Notes under the pieces: model-generated | The model's input: only the letters and a program-made list of their open reading frames with translations | The model's database searches: none | Told to the model about the DNA's origin: nothing | Assembly: GCA_025517525.1 (NCBI GenBank) | Contig: JAOPJZ010000002.1 | Span: 1 to 64,000, forward strand | Direction of reading: 5' to 3' | Source: Natronosalvus hydrolyticus | GTDB taxonomy: Archaea; Halobacteriota; Halobacteria; Halobacteriales; Natrialbaceae | DNA: 64,000 nucleotides | In this document: in pieces, positions 35,499 to 45,327 of the stretch | How positions within the stretch are numbered: the first letter of the stretch is position 1 | Layout of the letters: each line of letters starts with the position of its first letter | Translations under genes and position numbers: made by a program

Positions 35499-36833
35499 TC
35501 AGTCCGCCGACGCCGGAATCGCTCCCTCGAGAATCCCCATCGCTTCGCGCTCGAGCGCGTCGGCCCGGTCGGCCGTGCGGGCTTCGGCGGTGACGCGAAC
35601 GAGTGGCTGGGTCCCGCTCGCCCGGAGGAGGAACCAGCCGTCGCCGCGGTCGACGCGCACGCCATCCAGCGTGTCGACGTCCTCGTCGTCGTAGCGCTCG
35701 GTCACGCGGTCGGTGATCGTCGCCATCACGGCCGTATTATCCGCGACCTCGAGTGAATCCCGGCGAATCGGATAGGTGTCGACCGAGTCGACGAGTGCCG
35801 ACAGCGGCCCCGAGTCGGCAACCAGTTCGACCAGTCGACAGGCAGCCAGCGGTCCGTCGGGACACAGCGTTTCTTCGGGCCAGATCCAGGCCCCGCTTGG
35901 TTCCCCACCGAAGACGACGTCCGGCTCGGTCGCCCGTTCGGCCACGTACACGTCCCCAACACGGGTCTTCGTGAGCGTCGCTCCGACGGCAGCCAGCGCG
36001 TCGTCGACCGAGAGGCTGGTGTCGACGGGCGCGGCGACCCGGTCACCCTCGCCCGCTGCGTCTCGAGCGAACAGCGCCAGGAGGACGTCTTTCGGGACGA
36101 ACGTGCCCGTCTCGTCGACCGCAACCATGCGGTCTGCGTCCCCGTCGTGGGCGATCCCCAGATCGGCGTCGCTGCTCCCGACCATCACCTGCAGGTCCTC
36201 GAGGGTTTCCTCGTTCGGCTCGCTCGGCCGGCCGGGGAACGCGCCGTCGGGGTGGCCGTTGATCGTGCGTACGCGACAGCCGAGGGCAGTCAGGACATCG
36301 GCGGTTACTCGGCCAGCCCCGTTCCCTAGGTCGACGACCACGTCGAGGGGTGTCTCGAGGCTGACGGCTTCCCGGAGCGCGTCGGTGTGTAATCGGTTCC
36401 CGTCGTCGGTCGACCGCTGTGTGCCGTGGCCGTTCCAGTCGGCCAGGATGTAGTCCTCGCGTTCGATTCGAGTTTCGATGGCCTTGCGCTGATCGGGGCC
36501 GAACGCTTTCCCCGAGGGAGTCCAGAGCTTGATTCCGTTGTCCGTCGAGGGATTGTGTGAGGCAGTGATGACGACCCCGGCGTCGGCGTCGAACCAGCCG
36601 ACGCTGCGGGCGACCGTCGGCGTTGCAGCCACGCCGATATCGATAACGTCCGCGCCGCACTCGCGTGCGCCTGCGGCGAGTGCCGCACCGAGCACCTTCC
36701 CGCTGTCCCTGACGTCACGACCGATAACGACGCGTTCGTAGCCGTCGGAGGCGAGGGCCCGGCCGACCTCGAGGGCGAGTTCGGCGGTAACTGTTGAGCC
36801 AACAGGGCCGCGAATACCGCTCGTTCCAAACAT
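35499..36833 (-). CDS. glmM: Phosphoglucosamine/phosphomannomutase
   Basis: A 444-residue protein of the phosphohexomutase family, starting at MFGTSGIRGP, the usual family start; an ATG nine bases upstream is also in frame. The phosphoserine is Ser92 in TASHNP; the Mg-binding loop is DGDADRM; the sugar-binding GGEPSG and the phosphate-binding RASGTQPLVR loop follow. It converts hexosamine- or hexose-6-phosphate to the 1-phosphate for glycan and nucleotide-sugar synthesis. Which sugar is used cannot be decided from motifs alone. Confidence 0.88.
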   Translation of the reverse strand: MFGTSGIRGPVGSTVTAELALEVGRALASDGYERVVIGRDVRDSGKVLGAALAAGARECGADVIDIGVAATPTVARSVGWFDADAGVVITASHNPSTDNGIKLWTPSGKAFGPDQRKAIETRIEREDYILADWNGHGTQRSTDDGNRLHTDALREAVSLETPLDVVVDLGNGAGRVTADVLTALGCRVRTINGHPDGAFPGRPSEPNEETLEDLQVMVGSSDADLGIAHDGDADRMVAVDETGTFVPKDVLLALFARDAAGEGDRVAAPVDTSLSVDDALAAVGATLTKTRVGDVYVAERATEPDVVFGGEPSGAWIWPEETLCPDGPLAACRLVELVADSGPLSALVDSVDTYPIRRDSLEVADNTAVMATITDRVTERYDDEDVDTLDGVRVDRGDGWFLLRASGTQPLVRVTAEARTADRADALEREAMGILEGAIPASAD

Positions 36834-37012
36834 GCCCGACACTCTGTGGGCCAGAAGTGTTAGCGCTCCGGTTGCTCTCGGGGTTTGTGGCTACGGCTGG
36901 AGTCGTGTACCCTTTGCCCAAATAGCGTCCGCGATGTATTACGTGCGAACGACAGCCGGCACGTCAGTTCGATACGGTTCCGCATCCGTGATCGGCTCTT
37001 CGAGGGACCAGA

Positions 37013-37336
37013 TCAATCAGCATCTCCCTGTAGCCACGCGTTGAGACGATCGACGACCGCTTCTGCGATGGCGTCGCCGATTTTCTCCGCCGATCCCGAG
37101 AGATCCCACACGTAGTCATTCGACCGCGTGATCGTTACCCATTCGACGTAGCCGCCGCGGTCTAACTCCAGCAAGAGCGTCTCGAGGGTCGATTCGTCGA
37201 CATCGCATCCGAAGTCGTTCTCGAGCATACCGACGAGCTGTGGCGTCGTGACCAGGATGGACTCGCTGTCACCGGTACTGACGGCGATGTTCGGGGCCGT
37301 CGCTGGCGTTTCCGGCGATGGAGGGCGTTGATTCAT
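37013..37336 (-). CDS. Hypothetical haloarchaeal protein
   Basis: A 107-residue protein with a disordered Pro-rich N-terminus and a helical core (TPQLVGMLENDFGCDVDESTLETLLLELDRGGYVEWV) that resembles a winged helix. The C-terminal segment (GSAEKIGDAIAEAVVDRLNAWL) is amphipathic. It could be a small DNA-binding or partner protein. No family name is offered. Confidence 0.6.
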   Translation of the reverse strand: MNQRPPSPETPATAPNIAVSTGDSESILVTTPQLVGMLENDFGCDVDESTLETLLLELDRGGYVEWVTITRSNDYVWDLSGSAEKIGDAIAEAVVDRLNAWLQGDAD

Positions 37337-37502
37337 ATCGAATCGACAGTCACTAACGGACGCACATAACCGTTCACGTGGAATCGAACACGCATTATAG
37401 GTGGATGTGTCCCTGCCTGTGTGCGCTCGCGTTGTCGCGTGCTACGTGCTGTTTACTCGTGTAAAACCGAAGAACAGCGGCGAGTACTATTGGATGGGGC
37501 CG

Positions 37503-37961
37503 TTACTGTTCGATATCGAGTTTGAACTGCTCGTTCTCGGTGACGGCGTTGAGAACGACGCTGGTGTTCGACTCTTTGATGTCCGGATCGGTGAGAAGCG
37601 CTTTGATCTGGTCGTTCATCCCGTCGGTGTCTCTAAACTTGCCGACGGCGATCACGTCGTAGTCGCCCGTAACTTCGTACACCGAGATCATCTGGCGGTG
37701 TTCTTTCAGCGTCTCGGTGATGTCGGGCAGCGCGTTCCCCTCGACTTTGAGCTGGATAATGGCGGTTACGTCGTACTCGAGAGCGTCGTAGTCGACGATA
37801 GGGGAGTAGCCCTGGATGACTCCCTGCTCTTCGAGATCGGAGAGGTGATTCGAAATCGTCGTGACGGAGACATCGAGTTCTTCGGCGAGGCTGCGAAGAC
37901 TGGCTCGGCCATCGCCGAGCAGTGCATTCACCAACTTTGCATCGAGATTTTCGTACGTCAT
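37503..37961 (-). CDS. lrp: Lrp/AsnC family regulator
   Basis: A 152-residue protein starting [10 protein letters not shown]. The N-terminal HTH is [29 protein letters not shown]; the C-terminal RAM (ligand-binding) domain carries [15 protein letters not shown]. It forms dimers or octamers that sense amino acids. It is divergent from glnA with a 125-base gap, an arrangement known in haloarchaea, where Lrp regulates glutamine synthetase. Motifs and length are those of a normal family member. Confidence 0.88.
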   Translation of the reverse strand: MTYENLDAKLVNALLGDGRASLRSLAEELDVSVTTISNHLSDLEEQGVIQGYSPIVDYDALEYDVTAIIQLKVEGNALPDITETLKEHRQMISVYEVTGDYDVIAVGKFRDTDGMNDQIKALLTDPDIKESNTSVVLNAVTENEQFKLDIEQ

Positions 37962-38086
37962 CACGCTCACCAATACACCACACCCATTAGAACTTTACGA
38001 ATATCCAATTCCGACTCGTAGAGAGAAGATTTGCTCGGAACAGCAGGATTTTAGTAGTGCAGGTCGTCGTTGAAGACGACCAGAAG

Positions 38087-39442
38087 ATGACAAGCGGAAA
38101 ACTCACTGCGACAGAACAGGCCGTTCTAGACGAAATCGAAGAGAAAGGCGTCGACTTCCTTCGCCTACAGTTCACCGATATTCTTGGCGTCGTGAAAAAC
38201 GTCGCCGTCCCTGCGCGCCAGGCGGAGAAAGCGTTTACTGAGGGCATCTACTTCGACGGCTCGTCCATCGAAGGCTTCGTCCGTATCCAGGAATCAGACA
38301 TGCGTCTCAAGCCCGACCCGGAGACGTTCGCCATCCTGCCATGGCGCGACACCGAAGAGGGCGCCGCTGCCCGAATGATCTGTGACGTAATCAACACCTC
38401 GACGGGCGAACCGTTCGAGGGTGACCCACGCTACGTCCTCAAACAGGCGATCGAGCGTGCCGAGGAGATGGGATATTCGATCAACGCCGCTCCCGAACCG
38501 GAGTTCTTCATGTTCGAAGAGGACGAGGAGGGTCGTGCGACGACGAAAACCGCCGACGTCGGCGGTTACTTCGACCTCGCGCCGAAGGACCTCGCGAGCG
38601 ACGTCCGCCGGGACATCATCTACGGCCTCGAGGCAATGGACTTCGAGATCGAAGCCAGTCACCACGAGGTCGCCGAAGGCCAGTACGAGATCAACTTCGA
38701 GTACGACGATGCCCTCACCACCGCGGACAACGTCGGGACGTTCCGCACGGTCGTCCGCGCCATCGCGGCCGAACACGATCTCCACGCGACGTTTATGCCC
38801 AAACCCATCCCGCGCATCAACGGCTCGGGGATGCACACGCACCTCTCTCTGATGACCGAAGACGGCACGAACGCGTTCCACGATGGTGCCGACGAGTTCG
38901 ATCTCTCGGATACCGCTAAATCGTTCCTCGCCGGCATCCTCGAGCACGCGCCCGCGATCACGGCCGTCGCCAACCCCACGGTCAACAGCTACAAGCGCCT
39001 GGTGCCCGGCTACGAGGCACCCGTCTACGTGGCGTGGTCCGACCGTAACCGCTCGGCGCTCATCCGCAAGCCGGCCGCACGCGTCCCCGCCGCCTCGCGT
39101 ATCGAACTCCGTTCGCCTGATCCCTCGTGTAACCCCTACCTCGCGTTCGCGGTCATGATTCACGCTGGTCTCGAGGGTATCGAACAGGGACTCGAAGCGC
39201 CCGACCCGGTTCGCGAGAACATTTACGAGTTCGACGAAGAAAAACGCGAAGAGTACGGCATCGACACACTCCCAACGAATCTCGGCGAAGCCGTCACGGC
39301 TCTCGAGGAAGACGAGGTCATCTTCGATGCGCTCGGCGACCACGTCGGGCCGAAGTTCGTCGAAGCCAAAAAACAGGAGTTCGGCGACTACCTGGTCGAC
39401 GTCTCCCAGTGGGAACTCGACGAGTACCTCGAGACGTTCTAG
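38087..39442 (+). CDS. glnA: Glutamine synthetase, type I
   Basis: A 451-residue protein starting [11 protein letters not shown]. It makes glutamine from glutamate, ammonia and ATP. Seen: the beta-grasp [21 protein letters not shown] (metal ligands), the [13 protein letters not shown]/glutamate loop and [10 protein letters not shown]. The extra upstream ATG at 38057 is not used by homologues. Regulation by the divergent Lrp is likely. It is the only glnA in this window. Confidence 0.93.
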   Translation: MTSGKLTATEQAVLDEIEEKGVDFLRLQFTDILGVVKNVAVPARQAEKAFTEGIYFDGSSIEGFVRIQESDMRLKPDPETFAILPWRDTEEGAAARMICDVINTSTGEPFEGDPRYVLKQAIERAEEMGYSINAAPEPEFFMFEEDEEGRATTKTADVGGYFDLAPKDLASDVRRDIIYGLEAMDFEIEASHHEVAEGQYEINFEYDDALTTADNVGTFRTVVRAIAAEHDLHATFMPKPIPRINGSGMHTHLSLMTEDGTNAFHDGADEFDLSDTAKSFLAGILEHAPAITAVANPTVNSYKRLVPGYEAPVYVAWSDRNRSALIRKPAARVPAASRIELRSPDPSCNPYLAFAVMIHAGLEGIEQGLEAPDPVRENIYEFDEEKREEYGIDTLPTNLGEAVTALEEDEVIFDALGDHVGPKFVEAKKQEFGDYLVDVSQWELDEYLETF

Positions 39443-39576
39443 GGCGTAGCTGAGGGAAAAACGGGCCCCTGACCTGTATTCTTTTATTGTCGGTAACTCG
39501 TTGCTTCGTCACGACCCTTCGAGTAGCAAAGCTGGCGTCCGTGTCTCGGCTCCCGACGGGGGACTCGAGTAACAGA

Positions 39577-40452
39577 TCACATGAAACTGTATGAGAGTCG
39601 CGGAACCACGCCGATGAGCGTTCCAGTGATGTACCCGACGAGTAACCAGCTGCCGTAGCTGCCGAGGACGGCGAGGACGAGCACGACGAGGCCGACCCCA
39701 CTCAGGCTCCAGATGCGCTGGGCAACGCGCGAGGGAAATAGTGGCCAGGGCTCACGCGGTGGTGGCGCGTACGTCCAGACGGTCCAGAGACCAGCGACCG
39801 CACCGAATACGCCAGCAGCGTCCGATCGACCGCCGAACAACGACAGGAGGGCCACGACGGTCACGAGTGCGAATGTGGTCGTCATTGACTCGAGACCAGT
39901 TTGTCGTTCCAGCCAGTCCGGAAGCGTCAGGACGACGAGGAGGTAGCTGCCGGCGATCGCAAATCCGGCCACGACGTCACCGAGGTAGTGTAGGCCGAGT
40001 GCGATTCGGGACACGCCGATAAGAGCGATCACCACGGCGGCTCCGGCCAACCGCTTTCGGCGGGTCCCGAACCGTATCTCGAGGGCGAGCATCGTCCAGA
40101 TGATGGTGCCGGCGATGGTGTGGCCGCTCGGAAAACTCGAGGAGGCTACCTCGACGAACGGTGCATACGCGAAGGCAATCACCGACGGCAGCGATTCGGG
40201 AGCGATTGCCGGGCCAACGTCAGGTCGGCCGATGTTCGCGTAACTCTTTGTCCCGATCATGATCGCATAGCCGCCCAGCACAGTCACGACCCAGGAGAGA
40301 AACCGATGGCGGTCACAGAACCAGAACGCGAGAACGACTACGGGGGCGACGAACCAGACACTTCCCAGCATCGACAGTAACGCCCAGAAAAACGCCATCC
40401 ATTCCGGAAAGGCGTCCCTGATCGCTCGGACGAGCGACTGGTCGAACCACAT
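39577..40452 (-). CDS. PAP2-family membrane phosphatase
   Basis: A 291-residue protein with about 6-8 helices. The three PAP2 motifs are visible: KSYANIGRP (KxxxxxxRP), SFPSGHTI (PSGH) and SRIALGLHYLGDVVAGF (SRxxxxxHxxxD). The active site faces outward and removes phosphate from lipid or isoprenoid pyrophosphates. The C-terminal half is a further run of helices. Substrate unknown. Confidence 0.85.
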   Translation of the reverse strand: MWFDQSLVRAIRDAFPEWMAFFWALLSMLGSVWFVAPVVVLAFWFCDRHRFLSWVVTVLGGYAIMIGTKSYANIGRPDVGPAIAPESLPSVIAFAYAPFVEVASSSFPSGHTIAGTIIWTMLALEIRFGTRRKRLAGAAVVIALIGVSRIALGLHYLGDVVAGFAIAGSYLLVVLTLPDWLERQTGLESMTTTFALVTVVALLSLFGGRSDAAGVFGAVAGLWTVWTYAPPPREPWPLFPSRVAQRIWSLSGVGLVVLVLAVLGSYGSWLLVGYITGTLIGVVPRLSYSFM

Positions 40453-40589
40453 ATCTGGGCGAGTACACGATTGATCGTTCTATAGCTGTTGGTGCTCACC
40501 GTTACTCGAGTGTTCGAACGACGGTACTCGAGTGTTCGACTACCGTTCGGCAACCGCCCGAGCGGATCTGTCGGCTCGGAATTCAGGAA

Positions 40590-41033
40590 TCAGGAACGCC
40601 ACTCGCCGACGCGGTTTCGCAGTCGTCCGGGCACGTTCAGAATCGAGATGCCAGCGCCGAACAGCACCATCAGGACGTAGACGCCGAGCGTCGAGGTCCA
40701 GATGACGAGCATCGAGAGGACGGCCCAGAGCCCCTCAAGGAAATAAAACGCAGCAATCGTCATGGCCGTGCCGTACAGCAAGACGAGGTACGGGCCCCAG
40801 CCGTGTGCGTGGCCGCGACGAACCCGCCAGCGCACGTAGCGTTTGAGTTCGCTCTCGAGGGAGTCCTTGCGGACGGTCCGCTCTTCGACCGACGTTTCGA
40901 ACTCGGCCAGTCGGTCCTCGAGCTGGCGGATCTCTTCGCGCAGGGCCGCGGGGTCGTCGGCCCGATCACGGGTTCGTCCGTCGGCCCGCTCGGCTCCGTC
41001 TCGGTCATCAGCTCCCGTAACGTCCTCGGACAT
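40590..41033 (-). CDS. Coiled-coil membrane protein
   Basis: A 147-residue protein from the ATG at 41033. The acidic N-terminus is followed by a coiled coil (LREEIRQLEDRLAEFETSVEERTVRKDSLESELKRYV) and two helices (about 90-110 and 112-135). The long upstream frame is rejected for lack of coding composition. Topology suggests the coiled coil is cytoplasmic. No family name is known to me. Confidence 0.7.
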   Translation of the reverse strand: MSEDVTGADDRDGAERADGRTRDRADDPAALREEIRQLEDRLAEFETSVEERTVRKDSLESELKRYVRWRVRRGHAHGWGPYLVLLYGTAMTIAAFYFLEGLWAVLSMLVIWTSTLGVYVLMVLFGAGISILNVPGRLRNRVGEWRS

Positions 41034-41337
41034 CGCTTCTGTCGAAACCTGTCGTGGTCCGGGACTTTGTAGCTGCCGATCCTCGTCAGCGGGCGCCGGT
41101 GGTCTCGAGAAAGCCGACTTGGCGGTATTCGGGTGTGTTCTCCGCGCGGAACAGTGTATGCACTGGGCGATTATGTGGTGGGGATGGGGCGGACGTGTTG
41201 GACCGGGGGACAGACACAGTATCCATCTCGCGGTCAACAACCAGCGTTCATCTCGCGGTCACCAGCGACCGCCACGGCGCGGGTTACGGGGGAATGTCGC
41301 TCTCGGAGAGGCTCAGAACGACTGAGACTCCCACGAG

Positions 41338-41372
41338 AGGAATTCTACGACTTCAGTCGTGGGTGGATGTCA
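41338..41372. mobile_element. IS200/IS605-like right-end remnant
   Basis: ACGAC (41,347-41,351), loop TTCA, GTCGT (41,356-41,360), then GGGTGGATGTCAA. The GGATGTCAA ending is typical of the right ends of haloarchaeal tnpB elements. Upstream about 160 bases are gene-free and may be the rest of the element end. No transposase is present. Confidence 0.5.
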
Positions 41373-41609
41373 AAACGTTCGCTCGTACAGCGGGACCAGC
41401 GCCGTCCAGAAGACGACAAAAATGCTGCCGCCGGCGATGACGGCCAGCCAGAGCCAGTCGTCACCGAGCGAGCCGGTCGGTGCTCCACTCGAGATGGCGA
41501 CAAACGTTCCGATCGCCAGCAAGAAACAGCCCAGGAAGCTGGCGAGTTCGATCGTGGCGGCGACCGGATGGGCCCGAAAGCGCTCGGCAAACCCGGCGAG
41601 TCCAAGCAT
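41370..41609 (-). CDS. Small two-helix membrane protein
   Basis: A 79-residue protein with helices at about 18-40 and 50-72 and a short cytoplasmic start (GFAERFRAHP). Its last codon overlaps the IS-like end at 41,370, so the element may have landed right at its stop. No catalytic residue is visible. Function unknown. Confidence 0.65.
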   Translation of the reverse strand: MLGLAGFAERFRAHPVAATIELASFLGCFLLAIGTFVAISSGAPTGSLGDDWLWLAVIAGGSIFVVFWTALVPLYERTF

Positions 41610-41752
41610 ATCTCGAGGCTCACACTCGAGGGATAAAACCTTCTCGGCGATAGTTTGGTCGGAGATTCCGTCTCATGAGGGTTTGTACCAATGTACCGCC
41701 GACCGCTGACTCCGTTATGGGTGATCGGCGGTCCGTGACTACAACGATGTTG

Positions 41753-42172
41753 TCAGGCCCGTGACTCGATATCCTCGGCGATCGAATCGAGTTCGTCCTC
41801 CGAGAGGTCGGGCAGGTCGCCTGCGATGCCGTGGACGTTACTACCGCCGTCGCCTTCGAATCGAGGTAGAATGTGACAGTGGACGTGGGGCACTTCCTGT
41901 CCGGCCGCTTCGCCGTTGTTGAACGCGACGGTGCTGGCGTCGGCGTCGACGGCTGCCTCGACGGCTGGCACGAGCTGATGAATCGTCGCGTACAGCTCGC
42001 TCGCAACGTCTGCGGGAACGTCGTTCAATCGGGGATACTCGTCTTTCGGGATGACGAGCGTGTGCCCGGGAGCGAGCGGGGTGGCGTCGAGAAACGCCAT
42101 CGTCGTCTCGTCTTCGTACACGACTCGAGCGGGAATCTCGCCCGCGGCGATCTGACTGAATATCGTGGGCAT
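41753..42172 (-). CDS. HIT-family nucleotide hydrolase
   Basis: A 139-residue protein with the histidine triad HVHCHILPRF near residue 95 and FAxxEIPARVVYEDE at the start. HIT enzymes cleave phosphoramidates or dinucleotides; the archaeal type is often Ap4A- or AMP-derivative-active. Length matches the family. It is in line with the membrane protein gene upstream, 23 bases apart, possibly one transcript. Confidence 0.88.
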   Translation of the reverse strand: MPTIFSQIAAGEIPARVVYEDETTMAFLDATPLAPGHTLVIPKDEYPRLNDVPADVASELYATIHQLVPAVEAAVDADASTVAFNNGEAAGQEVPHVHCHILPRFEGDGGSNVHGIAGDLPDLSEDELDSIAEDIESRA

Positions 42173-42195
42173 GTGCCAACGTGTGTTGGCTCACC

Positions 42196-43248
42196 CTAAG
42201 AACGTTGCCCGTCTGCGGGTGGCTGTGGATCGAGGACGGTCAGTCCAAGCGAGGCCGTGCCGCCGATCGCGATGGTGAGCCAGTAGGTGGCAAACCGGTA
42301 CAGAATCGCGATCGCCGTTGCGGTGGCGACCGTCATTCCGACCGCACTCGGTGCGAGTAGATACACGGCCGCTGCGAGTGTGGCCTCGACGCCGCCGAGT
42401 CCACCCGGCGTCGGCACGATAAAGCCGATTTTACTCAGAGCGACCACGAGCAAGGCGACGCCGAACGGAATCGGCGATCCGACGGCACTCGCCGAGGCGT
42501 ACAACGCGAGGGCGAGCCCGAGCCAGCCGATGTGGGCAGCCACCATTGCGATACCCATTGCACGGCGATCTTTCGAGACGAGTTCGAGCGTGACGGCGAA
42601 TCCCTCGAGGCGGTTTTCGATGTTCTCCCGGGTCAGTCGCTGGGCCAGTTTCGTCGACACGCGGGCAACCAGTCGGCGGGCGGCGAGGATGGCGGTCACG
42701 AACGCGTTAGCGAGCCTTGCCCGACCCCACCACAACAAGGCGATCCCGACGACGACGGCACCGATGATGGCTATCGAGGGGAAGATATAGGGTCTCGGAT
42801 CGACTGGCGGGGGCAGCCGGCCGAACACGTAGAACAGCCCGACGATCCCGAACGTGTAGTACGGCATGTACGTAAGTGCGTCGGCGCTCACGACGGCGGC
42901 GAGACTCTCTTCGTAACTCGTCCCGGTGTAGCGGTTGACGATGGCGGCGTTGCCGACGCCCGAGGCGATCTGCCCGTAGGGTGTGACGTATTTGATAAAC
43001 GAGGCCGTGGCGAAAATCAGCGCGATCAGCCAGTAGGGGCGGCGTTTATCGACGACGATCAAGACGCGGTGCCAGACTGCACTGCGAAACACGAGCGTGC
43101 CGAGTGAGCCGAGGACGGCGACCGCGTACACTGGCAGGGACGCTCGTTCGATGGAATCCAGCACGTCCTCCCACCCGACTAACGTGATGAAGATGAGGAG
43201 CAAGAGAATCGAGAGTGCGAGCGCAATCGCGGCACGTCGTTTCACCAA
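42196..43248 (-). CDS. Lysylphosphatidylglycerol synthase-type membrane protein
   Basis: A 350-residue protein with 8-9 helices and the LPG-synthase TM-region (UPF0104) features: FRSAVWHRVL, KYVTPYGQIASG, and PTPGGLGGVEATL. Relatives include flippase-like proteins in glycolipid or N-glycan pathways. It has no soluble aminoacyl-transfer domain, so lysyl transfer is unlikely. Probable role: lipid or lipid-linked sugar movement; inferred only. Confidence 0.8.
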   Translation of the reverse strand: MVKRRAAIALALSILLLLIFITLVGWEDVLDSIERASLPVYAVAVLGSLGTLVFRSAVWHRVLIVVDKRRPYWLIALIFATASFIKYVTPYGQIASGVGNAAIVNRYTGTSYEESLAAVVSADALTYMPYYTFGIVGLFYVFGRLPPPVDPRPYIFPSIAIIGAVVVGIALLWWGRARLANAFVTAILAARRLVARVSTKLAQRLTRENIENRLEGFAVTLELVSKDRRAMGIAMVAAHIGWLGLALALYASASAVGSPIPFGVALLVVALSKIGFIVPTPGGLGGVEATLAAAVYLLAPSAVGMTVATATAIAILYRFATYWLTIAIGGTASLGLTVLDPQPPADGQRS

Positions 43249-43534
43249 CCCTCACCTCGAGTCGAGGCCGCCAATCGTGCTGGCCACTGCGCGATTTCGT
43301 CTCGAACGTCGTCGCGGGGGTCTCCAGGGAAGCGATGGGGCATTGGTCCGTTGGTTCGCAATCGGAAGCAACTCACGCAGTGATAATAATTGTTGATATG
43401 TCCGGTTCTGGCGAAAACGCTGTCTGTGGATTGGTGATCTATCAGTCGACGGCCGTAATCCATTGGTTTGCGCCCGATACGGCCCGATTAGCACTGGTAC
43501 GGCTCGGTCACCGATGAATGCCGGTATAACTCGA

Positions 43535-43837
43535 TCACAACGGAAATCGCTCGCGGAGTTGCTCGAGCAACGTTGCATCCGAATCGAGGTCGGCTTCGTC
43601 CGGAATCACTCGCTCGGCCGGTTTTATCATCGCTCGAGTGCTCGTCGCGGGCGATTCGACGACGATCAGGCCGTCGTCTTTGAGCGACGCCAGCGCCTCC
43701 TCGAGACTGTCGATTTCAACCGATACGGTAGCCCGTAACTCGAAGACGGACATTCCGTTTTCGCTCCGGTTGACGAGGACATCGAGTACCATCACCTCCG
43801 TTTCCGGCCGATTCCGGTACTCCTGTTTTGCTCTCAT
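43535..43837 (-). CDS. Haloarchaeal wHTH-like protein (DUF6432-like)
   Basis: A 100-residue protein: MRAKQEYRNRPETEVMVLDVLVNRSENGMSVFELRATV followed by LEEALASLKDDGLIVVE, a winged-helix-like pattern, then a tail with PAERVIPDEA. I associate this pattern with DUF6432 proteins from memory. Likely a small regulator. It ends next to a gene-free stretch of about 280 bases toward the LPG gene. Confidence 0.6.
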   Translation of the reverse strand: MRAKQEYRNRPETEVMVLDVLVNRSENGMSVFELRATVSVEIDSLEEALASLKDDGLIVVESPATSTRAMIKPAERVIPDEADLDSDATLLEQLRERFPL

Positions 43838-43872
43838 CTACCCTCCTCTTCGTGCGGCCAGGATTTGACGTT

Positions 43873-44005
43873 TATCGTTACTCCACCAAAAAGGACAAGC
43901 TTGCCGTCGACTTCGTCGAACGCGACCCAACCGAACTCAGTCCTGACACTCGAGGCTGCCGGTGACGCCGTCTCAGCGAAAAATGACTTCCTGAGATGCC
44001 GTCGT
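43873..44005 (+). pseudogene. Partial, frameshifted copy of the DUF5611 gene
   Basis: The DNA reads YSTKKDKLAVDFVERDPTEL, then a frameshift, then EAAGDAVSAKNDFL, matching residues about 60-95 of the protein at 45,328. The start and end of the gene are missing. The copy lies about 1.4 kb from its parent, with the DUF7093 gene between them, so it is a local duplication remnant. Confidence 0.7.
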
Positions 44006-44121
44006 GAGCCGCATCACACGAACGACACACCGTTCACGGTACCGTTTGGTATCCAAAGCAGTAGAATTTCGCCCGTCGTTTGCAGTACGTTTTTTATGCC
44101 GTGGCTTGGTACGATGGGACA

Positions 44122-45135
44122 ATGGCTCTGCGATGTTCGCTGCTCGGACACGACTACGATGATCCAACGGTCCAACGCGACCGCGAAGAACGGGGGAGCG
44201 AGGTCGTCGTGACCGTTACCGAGTTCCAACGCTGTCAACGCTGCGGTGTCGAGAAAATCCTCAGTGAGAACACCGAAGTGACCTCACTCGAGAACGGCCA
44301 CGACCTCCCGGATTCGCCGGCGCCGGTAACCGAGGGCGAGCACGACTCGGTCGGTGATGAACACCCGGCGGAGGCGTCCGAACCGACGCCAAGCGGTGAC
44401 GACGCCGTGGCGGCCGACACCGCTCTCGAATCCGGGGCCGACACGCCGCCGGATGAAGACGTCGAAATTCTGGATTCCGAAGCGGACCCGTCCGACACAG
44501 CCTCGAGCGACCCCGGTGTCGCCTCGTCCACTGAATCGGCCACAGCGGCCGACTCCGATGTCTCTGAGGGTACCGACGCGGACGAACCGGACGTCCCGAC
44601 CGACGAGGATGGCGACCCGATCACCGACGATGCGGAAATCCTCGATGAGACCGAACCGCCACGGGATGGCGACCGTGGTCACGGCGAATGGCCCGATTCG
44701 GACGACGTCGGCCCACCAGTTGGGGCTGCAAACGAACAGACGGCTTGGCCTGACGACGACGGAACCGACGATGCAGCTGACCTGGCCCGCCAGCAGGCTA
44801 CCGCCGGTGAACCGGTCGAGTCGACTGGTCCTCGAGACCTGACCGAAGAAGCGACCCAGCCACCGGCCGCAGAAGAGGACGAACCCGTCACCGACGATGC
44901 CGTGTTCGTCGATGCCGAGGCCGACTCAGTCGAGGGCCAATCGGCTTCGTACACCGGTATCGAAAGCGCCCAGTCCGCACCGAATCCCGGCGAGAGCACG
45001 ACTCGAGATGGCGTCGCGACCGAGTTTTTCTGCCCGCAGTGTTCGTTCGTCGCTCCCGGCGACCGCGGGTCGCTTCGGCAGGGTGACATCTGTCCGGAGT
45101 GCAAACGTGGCTATCTCGGCGAGCGCGAACGATAG
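44122..45135 (+). CDS. Zinc-ribbon protein with long acidic linker (DUF7093-like)
   Basis: A 337-residue protein from the ATG at 44122. The N-terminus (MALRCSLLGHDYD ... CQRCGVEKI) holds one CxxC and Cys-His set; the C-terminus (FFCPQCSF ... ICPECKRGYL) is a second zinc ribbon. About 230 residues between are Asp/Glu/Ser/Pro-rich and likely disordered, with repeats of PITDDAEILDE-type text. Such proteins are widespread in haloarchaea but uncharacterised. Transcribed with the DUF5611 gene downstream. Confidence 0.7.
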   Translation: MALRCSLLGHDYDDPTVQRDREERGSEVVVTVTEFQRCQRCGVEKILSENTEVTSLENGHDLPDSPAPVTEGEHDSVGDEHPAEASEPTPSGDDAVAADTALESGADTPPDEDVEILDSEADPSDTASSDPGVASSTESATAADSDVSEGTDADEPDVPTDEDGDPITDDAEILDETEPPRDGDRGHGEWPDSDDVGPPVGAANEQTAWPDDDGTDDAADLARQQATAGEPVESTGPRDLTEEATQPPAAEEDEPVTDDAVFVDAEADSVEGQSASYTGIESAQSAPNPGESTTRDGVATEFFCPQCSFVAPGDRGSLRQGDICPECKRGYLGERER

Positions 45136-45327
45136 GCTGTTTCCAGATTTTCTGCGGTCACGTTTTCGAGTTATCGTTCCTGTGCCCCGGTCTCGATTGC
45201 GTTCGTCGATTCTACCGGGCGTACCTTCGCGAGCCGACATCGGACCCGAGAGTCGACTCCCTTCCTCACCGACACGCGCTGTGAGCGATGAAAAAAGGTA
45301 AACGCTCCCCCCGTATATGTGGAGGCG

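Noticed and set aside
38294..39343. 349-residue frame opposite glnA
   Set aside because: Antisense shadow of an unmistakable glutamine synthetase.
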